From: a virus
Direction: 5' to 3' (one strand)
Virus record (IMG/VR): IMGVR_UViG_3300022214_000016
Coordinates: 1-25,894 of that record
DNA: 25,894 nucleotides
The position numbers were made by a program, and so were the translations under genes. The first letter of the stretch is position 1. Each line of letters opens with the position of its first letter. Shown here piece after piece: positions 14,435 to 20,337 of the stretch. Under the pieces are notes generated by a model. That model saw nothing but the letters and a program-made list of their open reading frames with translations, was not told where the DNA came from and searched no databases.

Positions 14435-14608
14435 ATGGAAGTCAAGAACCTGAGCTTGAAGGGCATCGCCTCCTACGCGATGGCCAACGGGCTGAAGTTG
14501 AAGGTGCTCAGCGTCAAGGGCAAGCTGGTCAGGCTCGCCGCGGTCAACGCGATGGGCGAGAAGCTCGCATACGCGAGCGGCTACAGGCTGGAAGGGGGTG
14601 CTGCATGA
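14435..14608 (+). CDS. Small basic beta-rich peptide
   Basis: 57 residues; ATG with AAGGAG six bases upstream. Sequence MEVKNLSLKGIASYAMANGL followed by KLKVLSVKGKLVRLA is rich in Lys, Leu, Val and Ala, with alternating charged and hydrophobic positions, suggesting a small beta-rich fold. No cysteine and no membrane segment is present. It is the first gene after the 490-base gene-free stretch, and its stop overlaps the next start as ATGA. No family was recognised. Confidence 0.7.
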   Translation: MEVKNLSLKGIASYAMANGLKLKVLSVKGKLVRLAAVNAMGEKLAYASGYRLEGGAA

Positions 14609-14844
14609 TCGCGCGCGACTGGTGGAACCTGATCCTGATCCTGATCGCAGCGCTGATCGCGCAAGGCTCCTCGCTGATTCCCGCCGAGGCAGCCTGCTCC
14701 ACGGACAGCGAGTGCGTGATGCTCTGCCCGGTCGACGAGATCGACTGCGACGGCGGCCCCGCGCCGGCACTGCTCGAGCTGGGCGGCGGCAAGGTGATGG
14801 ACAAGAGCGGCACGGTGCGCAGCCCGCACCGGATCTGGATCTGA
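14605..14844 (+). CDS. Small exported cysteine-rich protein
   Basis: 79 residues; ATG overlaps the preceding stop as ATGA, with GGAAGGGGG upstream. A hydrophobic segment (residues 8-19, NLILILIAALIA) after RDWW and the following IPAEA-A make a likely Sec signal peptide cut near residue 29 or 30. The mature part has four cysteines (C31, C37, C41, C48) in an acidic ACSTDSECVMLCP...DCDGGP stretch and a polar tail. It could be disulfide-bonded in the periplasm. A single-pass membrane anchor is an alternative. Such peptides occur in phages, but the function is unknown; superinfection or envelope-related roles are speculative. Confidence 0.72.
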   Translation: MIARDWWNLILILIAALIAQGSSLIPAEAACSTDSECVMLCPVDEIDCDGGPAPALLELGGGKVMDKSGTVRSPHRIWI

Positions 14845-14879
14845 ACCTCAACCTGAAGGAGAAGACGATGGCCAAGAAC
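14838..14879 (+). repeat. 42-base direct repeat, copy 1 (translation start module)
   Basis: Exact copy of 15184-15225, spanning the end of the previous gene, the AAGGAG ribosome site, the ATG and the first codons (Met-Ala-Lys-Asn) of the 105-residue gene. The two copies are 346 bases apart. Confidence 0.95.
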
Positions 14880-15185
14880 CTGTTGAAGTCCAAGTACTGG
14901 CGCTTCAGCTATGAGGAGAAGCCCAACCTCGGGCTGTGTGCCTACGGCTGGGGCGAGTACCCGCGCGGCTCGGTGCTGGCGGGGCAGCCCATGAAGGTGT
15001 TCCTCGAGAGCTTCGAGAGTCTCGAGGCGCTGCTCGCGAAGTACCCCTCGGCCAATGGTGGCGGCCGCTGGGTGGACCCGCAAGTCAACCTGAACCACCT
15101 CCCGGGCGAGGATGACCCGGCGGTGGGCGGCATGTGGCCCGACGACCTCGATCTCAAGGCGGCGGACGCGCGCCGGCTGTACTGA
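14868..15185 (+). CDS. Hypothetical small protein with duplicated initiation module
   Basis: 105 residues; ATG with AAGGAGAAG upstream. The protein (MAKNLLKSKYWRFSYEEKPN, then GLCAYGWGEYPRGSVL) is aromatic-rich with a YGWGEYP patch, a helical middle (VFLESFESLEALLAKYPS) and a C-terminal WPDDLDLKAADARRLY. No domain was recognised. It shares its first four residues and an identical 42-base start region with the next gene, though the proteins differ after that, which points to duplication of the ribosome site plus start rather than of the gene. Confidence 0.72.
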   Translation: MAKNLLKSKYWRFSYEEKPNLGLCAYGWGEYPRGSVLAGQPMKVFLESFESLEALLAKYPSANGGGRWVDPQVNLNHLPGEDDPAVGGMWPDDLDLKAADARRLY

Positions 15186-15225
15186 TCTGAACCTCAACCT
15201 GAAGGAGAAGACGATGGCCAAGAAC
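15184..15225 (+). repeat. 42-base direct repeat, copy 2 (translation start module)
   Basis: Exact copy of 14838-14879, overlapping the stop of the 105-residue gene and containing the ribosome site and start of the following gene. Confidence 0.95.
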
Positions 15226-15474
15226 GCATTCGGCAAGTCCCGCAAGCCCGGCAACGCGTACGTGGTGCTCGGGGGCAACGGCTGGAAGTGGGAGATCCTC
15301 AAGCTCTACAAGAGCCCCGAGGCGAGCCTGAAGGATCCGTACGCCCGTGCCTTCTGCTACGTGCACGGCATCGAAGCCGAGTACGGCGACGTCTACCTGC
15401 GCGAGATCCCGGGCGCGATGGCGTGGCTGAACAGCATGGCGTACGCCGCCAACGCGGCGAAGGCGGCGGCATGA
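15214..15474 (+). CDS. Hypothetical small protein, paralogous start
   Basis: 86 residues; ATG at 15214 inside the second 42-base repeat. Sequence MAKNAFGKSRKPGNAYVVLG, then GWKWEILKLYKSPEA and a middle with CYVHGIEAEYGDVYLREIPG, ends in an Ala-rich helix. No domain is recognised, and beyond MAKN it is not obviously similar to its left neighbour. Its stop overlaps a 13-residue reading frame that carries the ribosome site of the next gene. Confidence 0.72.
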   Translation: MAKNAFGKSRKPGNAYVVLGGNGWKWEILKLYKSPEASLKDPYARAFCYVHGIEAEYGDVYLREIPGAMAWLNSMAYAANAAKAAA

Positions 15475-15512
15475 TCGAAGTCAGGCTGCACAGCAAGAAA
15501 GGGGGCAGCTGA
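15471..15512 (+). other. 13-codon reading frame, possible coupling peptide
   Basis: ATG overlaps the preceding stop (ATGA) and its own stop overlaps the next ATG (TGATG), encoding MIEVRLHSKKGGS. The GGGGG ribosome site for the following gene lies inside it. It may keep ribosomes moving through the junction. It may also be coincidental. Confidence 0.3.
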
Positions 15513-15673
15513 TGCCGCACTGCCCGATGTGCAACGGGCCCGGCGCGAAGCTGGGCAACCTCGGTTGGATGCACTGGTTCCGGTGCATCGACTGCGGGTG
15601 GGACTTCTCGATCCCGAGCGACGCGCTCGCCGAGGAGCTGGACGACGCAGACTACGACGTGGAGGCCGCATGA
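15512..15673 (+). CDS. 53-residue zinc-ribbon peptide
   Basis: 53 residues; ATG overlaps the preceding short frame as TGATG with GGGGG about six bases upstream. C4-x2-C7 and C25-x2-C28 with MPHCPMCNGPG and WFRCIDCGWDF form a zinc-ribbon of the kind seen in tiny phage proteins; the rest is acidic (LAEELDDADYD). The spacing between the pairs suits a zinc knuckle that could bind RNA polymerase, DNA or ribosome factors, but no target is known. The stop overlaps the next start as ATGA. Confidence 0.72.
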   Translation: MPHCPMCNGPGAKLGNLGWMHWFRCIDCGWDFSIPSDALAEELDDADYDVEAA

Positions 15674-15885
15674 AGCTGTACTACGTGACGCTGCAGGAGA
15701 AGATGAGAGAGCGCGAGCATAAGCGCTGGCAGCACAAGCTGGTCGTGATGGCCGAGAGCGATGTGGGCGCTATCGCCGCCGCGCGCGATGCGGACCCGCA
15801 CTACTTCAACAACCTGCACTGGTGTCAGGTGGAAGAGGTGGGGCGCGATGCCGTGAAGCTGAACATGGTGAAGGTGCCGGCATGA
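15670..15885 (+). CDS. Hypothetical small protein
   Basis: 71 residues; ATG overlaps the preceding stop as ATGA. The sequence MKLYYVTLQEKMREREHKRW, then QHKLVVMAESDVGAIAAARD, followed by a beta strand, fits a small alpha/beta protein (strand, helix, strand). Its layout resembles the 71-residue proteins at 22611 and 25001, each opening with a strand like MKLYYV, LFAIQAYG or IYVVEV and a following helix, so they may share a fold. That likeness is by eye and not an alignment. Function unknown. Confidence 0.7.
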   Translation: MKLYYVTLQEKMREREHKRWQHKLVVMAESDVGAIAAARDADPHYFNNLHWCQVEEVGRDAVKLNMVKVPA

Positions 15886-16175
15886 AGAACCCGACGAGAA
15901 CACCGCTGCCGTTCAAGTCTGAGTTTGGCGAAGGCCGCGCCCACATTGTTAGCGATGGGCAAGACATTGCGACCATCTGCCGGATGCACGGCGACAAGTC
16001 GGCGCAGATGGAATTTGACCTCGCCGCCTACATCGCCCACGCCTGCAACGCCTACCCGCGATTAGTGTCCGCTTTGCGTGACGCACGCATGCGCCTTTGG
16101 CAATGGGATTCGCACCCATCGTCGAGAGCCGTCCCAGAGATCGATGCCCTTCTGCGCGAACTGGGCGAGGAGTAG
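15882..16175 (+). CDS. Hypothetical small protein
   Basis: 97 residues; ATG overlaps the preceding stop as ATGA. MKNPTRTPLPFKSEFGEGRA precedes a segment IVSDGQDIATICRMHGDKSA, then helices (DLAAYIAHACNAYPRLVSALRDARMRLWQW) and an acidic end (EIDALLRELGEE). The layout of a short beta hairpin followed by a helical ACNAYPRLVSAL part looks like many small phage proteins whose role is not known. Composition is slightly AT-richer than adjacent genes. Confidence 0.7.
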   Translation: MKNPTRTPLPFKSEFGEGRAHIVSDGQDIATICRMHGDKSAQMEFDLAAYIAHACNAYPRLVSALRDARMRLWQWDSHPSSRAVPEIDALLRELGEE

Positions 16176-16178
16176 ACC

Positions 16179-16421
16179 ATGAGCCTGTACGACAGGATCC
16201 GCTCGCCGGATCCGTACGTGCGCCTGTTCGCGCTGCTCGAGGTGGCGCAGATGCGGCAGAAGGCCGCAATGGCGGATGAGCTGGCCAACGCGCTGCAGTC
16301 CCAGCTGCAGGACGTGGTCGAGCTGCGCGCGAAGCTGCCGATCGAAAAGTGCGGGCCGGCGGACAGGTGGCATGCCGCCTGTTCCGTGCTCGTTAAGTTC
16401 AACCTGACCAAGGAGGTGTGA
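16179..16421 (+). CDS. Hypothetical helical protein
   Basis: 80 residues; ATG with GAGGAG about six bases upstream. MSLYDRIRSPDPYVRLFALL leads into a long helix (EVAQMRQKAAMADELANALQ, SQLQDVVELRAKL) with coiled-coil character, then a short C-terminal segment with two cysteines and WHAACSVLVKFNLTKEV. No domain recognised. Its last codons contain the AAGGAGG ribosome site of the next gene. Confidence 0.68.
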   Translation: MSLYDRIRSPDPYVRLFALLEVAQMRQKAAMADELANALQSQLQDVVELRAKLPIEKCGPADRWHAACSVLVKFNLTKEV

Positions 16422-16423
16422 CC

Positions 16424-16870
16424 ATGCTGAAGATGTCCGAACTGCGCGCCCGCGTGCGCGAGGATGTGCTGCGCCACAAGCGTGAAGCGTCGATGTGCGG
16501 CAAGAACGCGCGCATCGGCCTGAAGGAGCTGTCCAAGCTGCTGCCGGCGATCAAGCGTGCCAAGCTCTACCCCAGCATCTTCGCCGGGGTGAGCGGGCGC
16601 GTCTACGTGTCCGTCAGCTACCCCGTCAAGTCGTTCAAGGATCCCGGGCTGGTGCGCCTGCTCGAGAGCGCGATCAACGTGCTCGGCGAGAGCGGGATCG
16701 CTTCGCAGGACTACGCCGACATGGGCCTGCGCGAGTACAAGATCAACGGTGCGCAGTGCCGGCTCGAGGTGAACGCGAGGCTGGACGGCGAAGGCACCCC
16801 GCTCTGCCGCCGCATCAAGGTCGGCGAGGAGAGGGTCGTTGTCGAGAAGTACGAGTTCCGCTGCGACTGA
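16424..16870 (+). CDS. Hypothetical early protein, 148 residues
   Basis: ATG at 16424, chosen because AAGGAGG lies seven bases upstream; a GTG at 16418 is the alternative. The N-terminus is helical and basic (MSELRARVREDVLRHKREAS), the middle has strands (AKLYPSIFAGVSGRVYVSVS) and the end is basic with RRIKVGEERVVVEKYEF. Two cysteines (about C28 and C119) and the final RCD give no clear zinc site. The alpha/beta layout is plausible for a nucleic-acid-binding protein, but no family was recognised. Confidence 0.68.
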   Translation: MLKMSELRARVREDVLRHKREASMCGKNARIGLKELSKLLPAIKRAKLYPSIFAGVSGRVYVSVSYPVKSFKDPGLVRLLESAINVLGESGIASQDYADMGLREYKINGAQCRLEVNARLDGEGTPLCRRIKVGEERVVVEKYEFRCD

Positions 16871-16881
16871 CGGAGGTGACT

Positions 16882-17070
16882 GTGGCGATGACGAAGAAGT
16901 ACTACGAGCTGGTGGCGAGCGCCTTCGCAGAACAGATGGAGCTCAAGGCGGATCCCAAGAGGGTGGAGATGATGAAGATCCTCGCCTTCAGCCTCTCGGA
17001 GAAGTTTGCGGCCGACAATCCGAGGTTCGACCGTGTGCGCTTCCTCGAGTCGTGCAGGGTGCGGCTATGA
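16882..17070 (+). CDS. Hypothetical small helical protein
   Basis: 62 residues from a GTG with GGAGG five bases upstream; an ATG six bases later is a poorer match to the spacing. The sequence (AMTKKYYELVASAFAEQMEL, then KADPKRVEMMKILAFSLSEK and NPRFDRVRFLESCRVRL) resembles short phage proteins built from three helices with a final F-L-x-x-C motif. No function assigned. The stop overlaps the next start as ATGA. Confidence 0.68.
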   Translation: MAMTKKYYELVASAFAEQMELKADPKRVEMMKILAFSLSEKFAADNPRFDRVRFLESCRVRL

Positions 17071-17246
17071 GCAGCGGCAACCAGTACATCGGCCGCAAGG
17101 CGCGCCTGCTCAGGTGCCTGCACTTGGCGCGCATCTTCCTCGCTGCCGGCATGGTGGAGAACGCGCGCCGGCTGTTGAAGACCTATCGCAACCAGTACCG
17201 ACTGGCCCCGGCGAGCACCAAGCGTCGGTGGCGCAGCGGCAACTGA
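17067..17246 (+). CDS. 59-residue basic protein
   Basis: 59 residues; ATG overlaps the preceding stop as ATGA. Very basic (MSSGNQYIGRKARLLRCLHL, ARRLLKTYRNQYRLAP, STKRRWRSGN) with a hydrophobic middle (ARIFLAAGMVE) too short to be a confident membrane helix. Probably nucleic-acid binding or membrane-associated, without direct proof. Just below common gene-finder size limits. Confidence 0.6.
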   Translation: MSSGNQYIGRKARLLRCLHLARIFLAAGMVENARRLLKTYRNQYRLAPASTKRRWRSGN

Positions 17247-17258
17247 AAGGAGGTGTAT

Positions 17259-17474
17259 ATGCACTACGAGAAGCGAAGCGTGGAGCGCCAGCGCGTGCGC
17301 CACGGGCAGATCGAGCACGAGTTCTATGGCCCGCCCCGGTGGGTCAGCGAGCAGATCTCGGCGCTGCTCAAGGCGAAGCCCTACGAGGGCTACGGCACGC
17401 GCATCGTGCGCGACGAGATGGACGGGATGCGGAACCGGCTCGTCGTGCTCAAGCGCAGCGCGAGCTGCGAATGA
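17259..17474 (+). CDS. Hypothetical small basic protein
   Basis: 71 residues; ATG at 17259, five bases after AAGGAGG; a GTG at 17253 would lie inside the ribosome site. MHYEKRSVERQRVRHGQIEH, then FYGPPRWVSEQISALLKAKP and a C-terminal strand with RNRLVVLKRSASC give a small alpha/beta protein rich in Arg. No family recognised. Its stop overlaps the next start as ATGA. Confidence 0.65.
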   Translation: MHYEKRSVERQRVRHGQIEHEFYGPPRWVSEQISALLKAKPYEGYGTRIVRDEMDGMRNRLVVLKRSASCE

Positions 17475-17701
17475 GTTACCCGTCCATGGAGCAGGTGGAG
17501 GCGGCGAGCCACGAGCAGCTGTGCCGCTGGTGGCGATTCCTCCCGAGCCCGGGCTACGAGCAGTTGGGCGAGCCCGACTTCGAGCAGGTGCTCGAGGAGG
17601 AGGCCGCCGTCATGAACCGAATCGACGCCCGGCTGAAGGAGCTGGGTGGATTCACTCCCGAGATCAGCAAGCTGATCGGCTGGGAGAAACCATGGAGGTG
17701 A
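17471..17701 (+). CDS. Small conserved phage protein with RWWRFLPSPG motif
   Basis: 76 residues; ATG overlaps the preceding stop as ATGA. A helical N-terminus with SMEQVEAASHEQLCRWWRFL leads to PSPG and an acidic segment (EPDFEQVLEEEAAVMNRI). The CRWWRFLPSPG motif recurs in short phage proteins I have seen, but no activity has been tied to it that I can name. Its end overlaps the ribosome site of the next gene, giving tight coupling. Confidence 0.7.
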   Translation: MSYPSMEQVEAASHEQLCRWWRFLPSPGYEQLGEPDFEQVLEEEAAVMNRIDARLKELGGFTPEISKLIGWEKPWR

Positions 17702-17703
17702 GC

Positions 17704-17886
17704 ATGGCACTGAAGGTAGTGTACGCCGAGGGCAAGCACCGCATCGACACGGAACGCAAGCTGATCAACCTCGTCATCCGCGCAGTGCAGTCCGGTCGTC
17801 TGTTGGACATGACGATCTACGACGACCGCGGCGGCAATGGCGGGTTCGTGGTTCGCCTGCGGTCCATCGACGGCGCGCCGCTCTGA
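17704..17886 (+). CDS. 60-residue hypothetical protein
   Basis: 60 residues; ATG at 17704 with GGAGG five bases upstream; an in-frame ATG at 17692 lies before the ribosome site and is less likely. MALKVVYAEGKHRIDTERKL, then LINLVIRAVQSGRLLDMTIY and DDRGGNGGFVVRLRS, looks like a beta hairpin, helix and strand. No domain recognised. Its stop overlaps the next ATG as TGATG. Confidence 0.65.
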   Translation: MALKVVYAEGKHRIDTERKLINLVIRAVQSGRLLDMTIYDDRGGNGGFVVRLRSIDGAPL

Positions 17887-18125
17887 TGGCGACGAAGAGC
17901 ATTCGCCCGGTGACGCGCGAGTCCAGCGCGTTCGTCCGGGAGCGAGGGTTGCGGCCGCTCATGGTCACGATCCACGACAGCCTTCTCCTGCTGCGCCCGA
18001 AAGGGCTGCGGCGCGAGGAGGTACTGGACTTGAGTGCCGCCTACAGCGTGGCGGTGAAGACGCGGGTGCAGCGCGAGCGATGGGAGCGAGCGCAGGCCCG
18101 CAAGGCAAAGCGGAAAGGAGGTTGA
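17886..18125 (+). CDS. Small basic phage protein
   Basis: 79 residues; ATG overlaps the preceding stop as TGATG. Strongly basic, with MATKSIRPVTRESSAFVRE, RGLRPLMVTIHDSLLLLRPK and LRREEVLDLSAAYSVAVKTR, then a Lys/Arg-rich tail (RKAKRKGG). The pattern (PLxVTIxxSLxxLRPKGLRREEVLDL) resembles widely distributed short phage proteins. A DNA-binding or host-interaction role is possible, neither demonstrated. It ends four bases before the winged-helix gene, whose ribosome site (AAAGGAGG) is inside its last codons. Confidence 0.68.
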   Translation: MATKSIRPVTRESSAFVRERGLRPLMVTIHDSLLLLRPKGLRREEVLDLSAAYSVAVKTRVQRERWERAQARKAKRKGG

Positions 18126-18129
18126 TAGC

Positions 18130-18528
18130 ATGGAAGTCAAGTCGAACCGTGAGCGCGTCATTCAGGCGCTGAAGGAATCGCCGCAGCCGATGGGCCTGCG
18201 TGACGTCATGGCCGCGACTGGTCTGCGGCGCGCGGTGGTGACGGGGTGCTTGTACCGTCTGCGCGACGTGGGTTGTGTCGAGGTGCAGCTGACGCAGGCG
18301 GGCTATTCCCAGTTCAAGTTCACCGGGAAGGAAGACCGCAGCAACACGCGCATCCTGCAGAGCCCGCGCAAACGTCCGCGCAAGTCGAAAGACAACGACA
18401 TGGGCGTGGAGCTGATGGTGCGGGTGCTGGACTCGAAGGGCCAGATCCTCGAGCTGACGCTGGCTCAGGCCCTCGAGGTGGAGAAGCAGCTGTCGGCGCT
18501 GCGCAAGCAGATCGGCGCTGCACTCTAG
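18130..18528 (+). CDS. Winged-helix DNA-binding regulator
   Basis: 132 residues; ATG with AAAGGAGG about eight bases upstream. Residues about 3-60 (VKSNRERVIQALKESPQPMG, RDVMAATGLRRAVVTGCLYR, DVGCVEVQLTQAGYSQFKF) have the layout of a winged helix: a helix, the turn around PQPMGLRDVMAATGL, a recognition helix and a wing with two strands. A basic linker (RKRPRKSKDN) and a helical, leucine-rich C-terminus (LTLAQALEVEKQLSALRKQI) suggest an oligomerisation helix. Likely a transcriptional regulator of phage genes, targets unknown. It precedes the DUF932 gene with a hairpin between them. Confidence 0.72.
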   Translation: MEVKSNRERVIQALKESPQPMGLRDVMAATGLRRAVVTGCLYRLRDVGCVEVQLTQAGYSQFKFTGKEDRSNTRILQSPRKRPRKSKDNDMGVELMVRVLDSKGQILELTLAQALEVEKQLSALRKQIGAAL

Positions 18529-18539
18529 TAGGCGTGGCA

Positions 18540-18565
18540 CCCGGGCGGGCATCCGCTCGCCCGGG
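18540..18565 (+). promoter_or_regulatory. Intercistronic hairpin before the DUF932 gene
   Basis: CCCGGGCG (18540-18547) pairs perfectly with CGCCCGGG (18558-18565) around a 10-base loop. Only a short TCTTTC follows, so termination would be partial at best. It may attenuate read-through from the winged-helix gene. Confidence 0.55.
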
Positions 18566-18585
18566 AATCTTTCAAGGAGCAACGC

Positions 18586-19671
18586 ATGAAACAGGGTATG
18601 AGCATCACCGATCTGGCCAAGGAGCTGGAGCGGCAGGCGAAGGCGAAGCGCGACTACGTGGCCAACACCACGGCGCTCGCGCTCGCGGACGACGCCAAGA
18701 CGATCGGCGTGCAGGGCAACGGCAACTACGTGCTGGGCGAGCACGCCCGGCGGCAGCTCGCCGACAAGCTGGGCATTCCCTTCGCGTACTTCGACCGCAT
18801 GAGCGGCGCGCACCCGGACATCATCGCCCGGGACGTGAACGCGCTCTTCCAGCGCGAGCCGGCCACGCACATGGTGCGGACGCTGGATGGCAAGGTCCGC
18901 GCGTTCCTGTCCGATCGCTACCGCCCGCTCGACAACTTCGACTTCGCGGACGCGGTGCTGCCGGTGCTCACCGAGGCCGGCGTCGTGGTCGAGAGCTGCA
19001 ACGTGACCGAAACCAAGCTCTACATCAAGTTGCGGATGCCGTGGCTCGATCGCGAGCTGCCGGTCCCGGAGGGCCTGAAGATGGGTCAGGGGCACAACTG
19101 GTTCGTGCGCAAGATCGAGGCCGCGCTCACTCTGTCCAACTCCGAAGTCGGCGCGGGCGCGCTGTCGATCAGCCCGGGGATCTTCGAGAAGATGTGCACC
19201 AACCTCTCGGTCTTCAAAGACGAGGGCTTCGGCCGGATGCACATCGGCAAGAAGAACGTTAACGAGGACGACGATATCGTGAAGTACCTGAGCAACGAGG
19301 CGCGCACGGCGGACGATCGCGCGGTGTGGCTGAAGGTGCGCGACGTGGTCAAGGCGGCGATGGATGGACGGGTCATGGACTCGATCGTCGAGCGCCTGAA
19401 CGCGGCGCGTGGCGACATCATCACCGGCGACCCGGTCAAGGTGGTGGAAGTCTTCTCCAAGAAGCAGGGCCTCAACGAGTCCGAGAAGGGCGGCCTGCTG
19501 CGCCACCTCGTGGGCTCTGGCGAGATGTCCCGCTACGGTCTGCAGTGGGCCGTGACGCGCCTCGCCGGTGACGTCGAGAGCTACGATCGCGCGAGCGAGC
19601 TGGAGCGCCTCGGCGGGCAGGTGATCGAGCTGGCGGCCAACGACTGGAAGGTCTTGGCCGAAGCGGCGTGA
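18586..19671 (+). CDS. DUF932 family phage/plasmid protein
   Basis: 361 residues; ATG with CAAGGAG about six bases upstream. The protein matches the DUF932 pattern seen in many phages and plasmids: YFDRM (residues about 68-72), MVRTLDGKVRAFLSDRYRPLDN, LYIKLRMPWLD, the GALSISPGIFEKMCTNLSVF stretch and a helical C-terminal half. The biochemical role of this family is not established; it often lies near recombination or replication genes, and the gene here is near the recombination block. Full length for the family and intact. It is followed within nine bases by a strong terminator. Confidence 0.85.
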   Translation: MKQGMSITDLAKELERQAKAKRDYVANTTALALADDAKTIGVQGNGNYVLGEHARRQLADKLGIPFAYFDRMSGAHPDIIARDVNALFQREPATHMVRTLDGKVRAFLSDRYRPLDNFDFADAVLPVLTEAGVVVESCNVTETKLYIKLRMPWLDRELPVPEGLKMGQGHNWFVRKIEAALTLSNSEVGAGALSISPGIFEKMCTNLSVFKDEGFGRMHIGKKNVNEDDDIVKYLSNEARTADDRAVWLKVRDVVKAAMDGRVMDSIVERLNAARGDIITGDPVKVVEVFSKKQGLNESEKGGLLRHLVGSGEMSRYGLQWAVTRLAGDVESYDRASELERLGGQVIELAANDWKVLAEAA

Positions 19672-19679
19672 GGTAGCAC

Positions 19680-19709
19680 CCGGGCCCGGTCATTCGGGCC
19701 CGGTTTTTT
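19680..19709 (+). terminator. Intrinsic (Rho-independent) terminator
   Basis: CCGGGCCCG (19680-19688) pairs with CGGGCCCGG (19695-19703) around a six-base loop, followed directly by six T's (19704-19709). It ends the rightward early operon after the DUF932 gene. It is the best terminator in the window. The T-run is immediately followed by the ribosome site of the next gene, so any transcript reading on must come from read-through or a separate promoter. Confidence 0.9.
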
Positions 19710-19720
19710 CAGGAGGTGTC

Positions 19721-19984
19721 ATGGAAGATCTGATGCAACAAGCGAAGCAGATGCAGGCCCTCGTCAACAGCGGCGACGCGTGGCGTCTCGAGGGCAGCGT
19801 CGGTCGTGCCTGCATGGCGGCGCTCGAGAGTGGGGACATCATGCTCGGGCCCGAAGGCGTGAAAGACTACTGGGGCAACTACGTGCCCAGCAGGTACGAG
19901 GTGAAGGCCGGCACCAAGGGCAGCCGCGAGCTGGTCGTGCAATCCCACGGGGAGGAGTACGCTCTCGAGCTGGAGGCTGCATGA
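19721..19984 (+). CDS. Hypothetical small protein after the terminator
   Basis: 87 residues; ATG with CAGGAGG about four bases upstream, just past a strong terminator. MEDLMQQAKQMQALVNSGDA leads to WRLEGSVGRACMAALESGDI, then a PxxxVKDYWGNYVPSRYEVK region with aromatic and Gly residues, and a final beta strand. No domain recognised. Expression depends on terminator read-through or on an unseen promoter. Stop overlaps the next ATG as ATGA. Confidence 0.7.
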   Translation: MEDLMQQAKQMQALVNSGDAWRLEGSVGRACMAALESGDIMLGPEGVKDYWGNYVPSRYEVKAGTKGSRELVVQSHGEEYALELEAA

Positions 19985-20337
19985 ACTTCGAGGACAAGCT
20001 GATCAAGGCGGTGCTCGAGGAGCGCACCGCGCTCATCGCTGCGCATGGTGAGCCGGCGGTGAAGATCGCGGCCCTGCTCTCTCAGGGAACGACCATCGCC
20101 CAGCTTCTGGCCGGCGCGGACAGGAACAACCTCGAGGAGGTGAAGGCGAAGGCGATCGAGCATCTGCTATCCCTGACGAAGAGCATGACGGGATGGCTGT
20201 GCGACATCACCAACTGCAACTCCGCCAACGTCATCGAGATCGCCAAGAAGATCGACGCGTCAGCGGAACGATTCGCCGAGGAGGCGATGAGAAGGACGTT
20301 CCAAGTGATCGACGGCGGCAAGTCAGGCAAGCACTAG
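19981..20337 (+). CDS. Hypothetical helical protein
   Basis: 118 residues; ATG overlaps the preceding stop as ATGA. Almost entirely helical (MNFEDKLIKAVLEERTALIA, AVKIAALLSQGTTIAQLLAG, NNLEEVKAKAIEHLLSLTKS), with a CDITNC pair of cysteines near residue 75. No family recognised. Its TAG stop is shared with the TAG stop of the opposing gene through the palindrome CTAG (20334-20337), with no terminator in between. Confidence 0.68.
   Translation: MNFEDKLIKAVLEERTALIAAHGEPAVKIAALLSQGTTIAQLLAGADRNNLEEVKAKAIEHLLSLTKSMTGWLCDITNCNSANVIEIAKKIDASAERFAEEAMRRTFQVIDGGKSGKH

Noticed and set aside
14175-14453. A 92-codon plus-strand frame in the gene-free block
   Set aside because: GTG start without ribosome site, Arg/Ser/Pro-rich low-complexity product, and it runs over the well-supported start at 14435. 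A frame on the minus strand (13995-14333) fails for the same reasons.
17965-19506. A 513-codon open frame on the minus strand opposite the winged-helix and DUF932 genes
   Set aside because: It is antisense to a well-supported DUF932 gene with its own ribosome site and terminator. The protein is rich in Arg/His/Leu/Ala without domain structure, as GC-rich antisense frames usually are.
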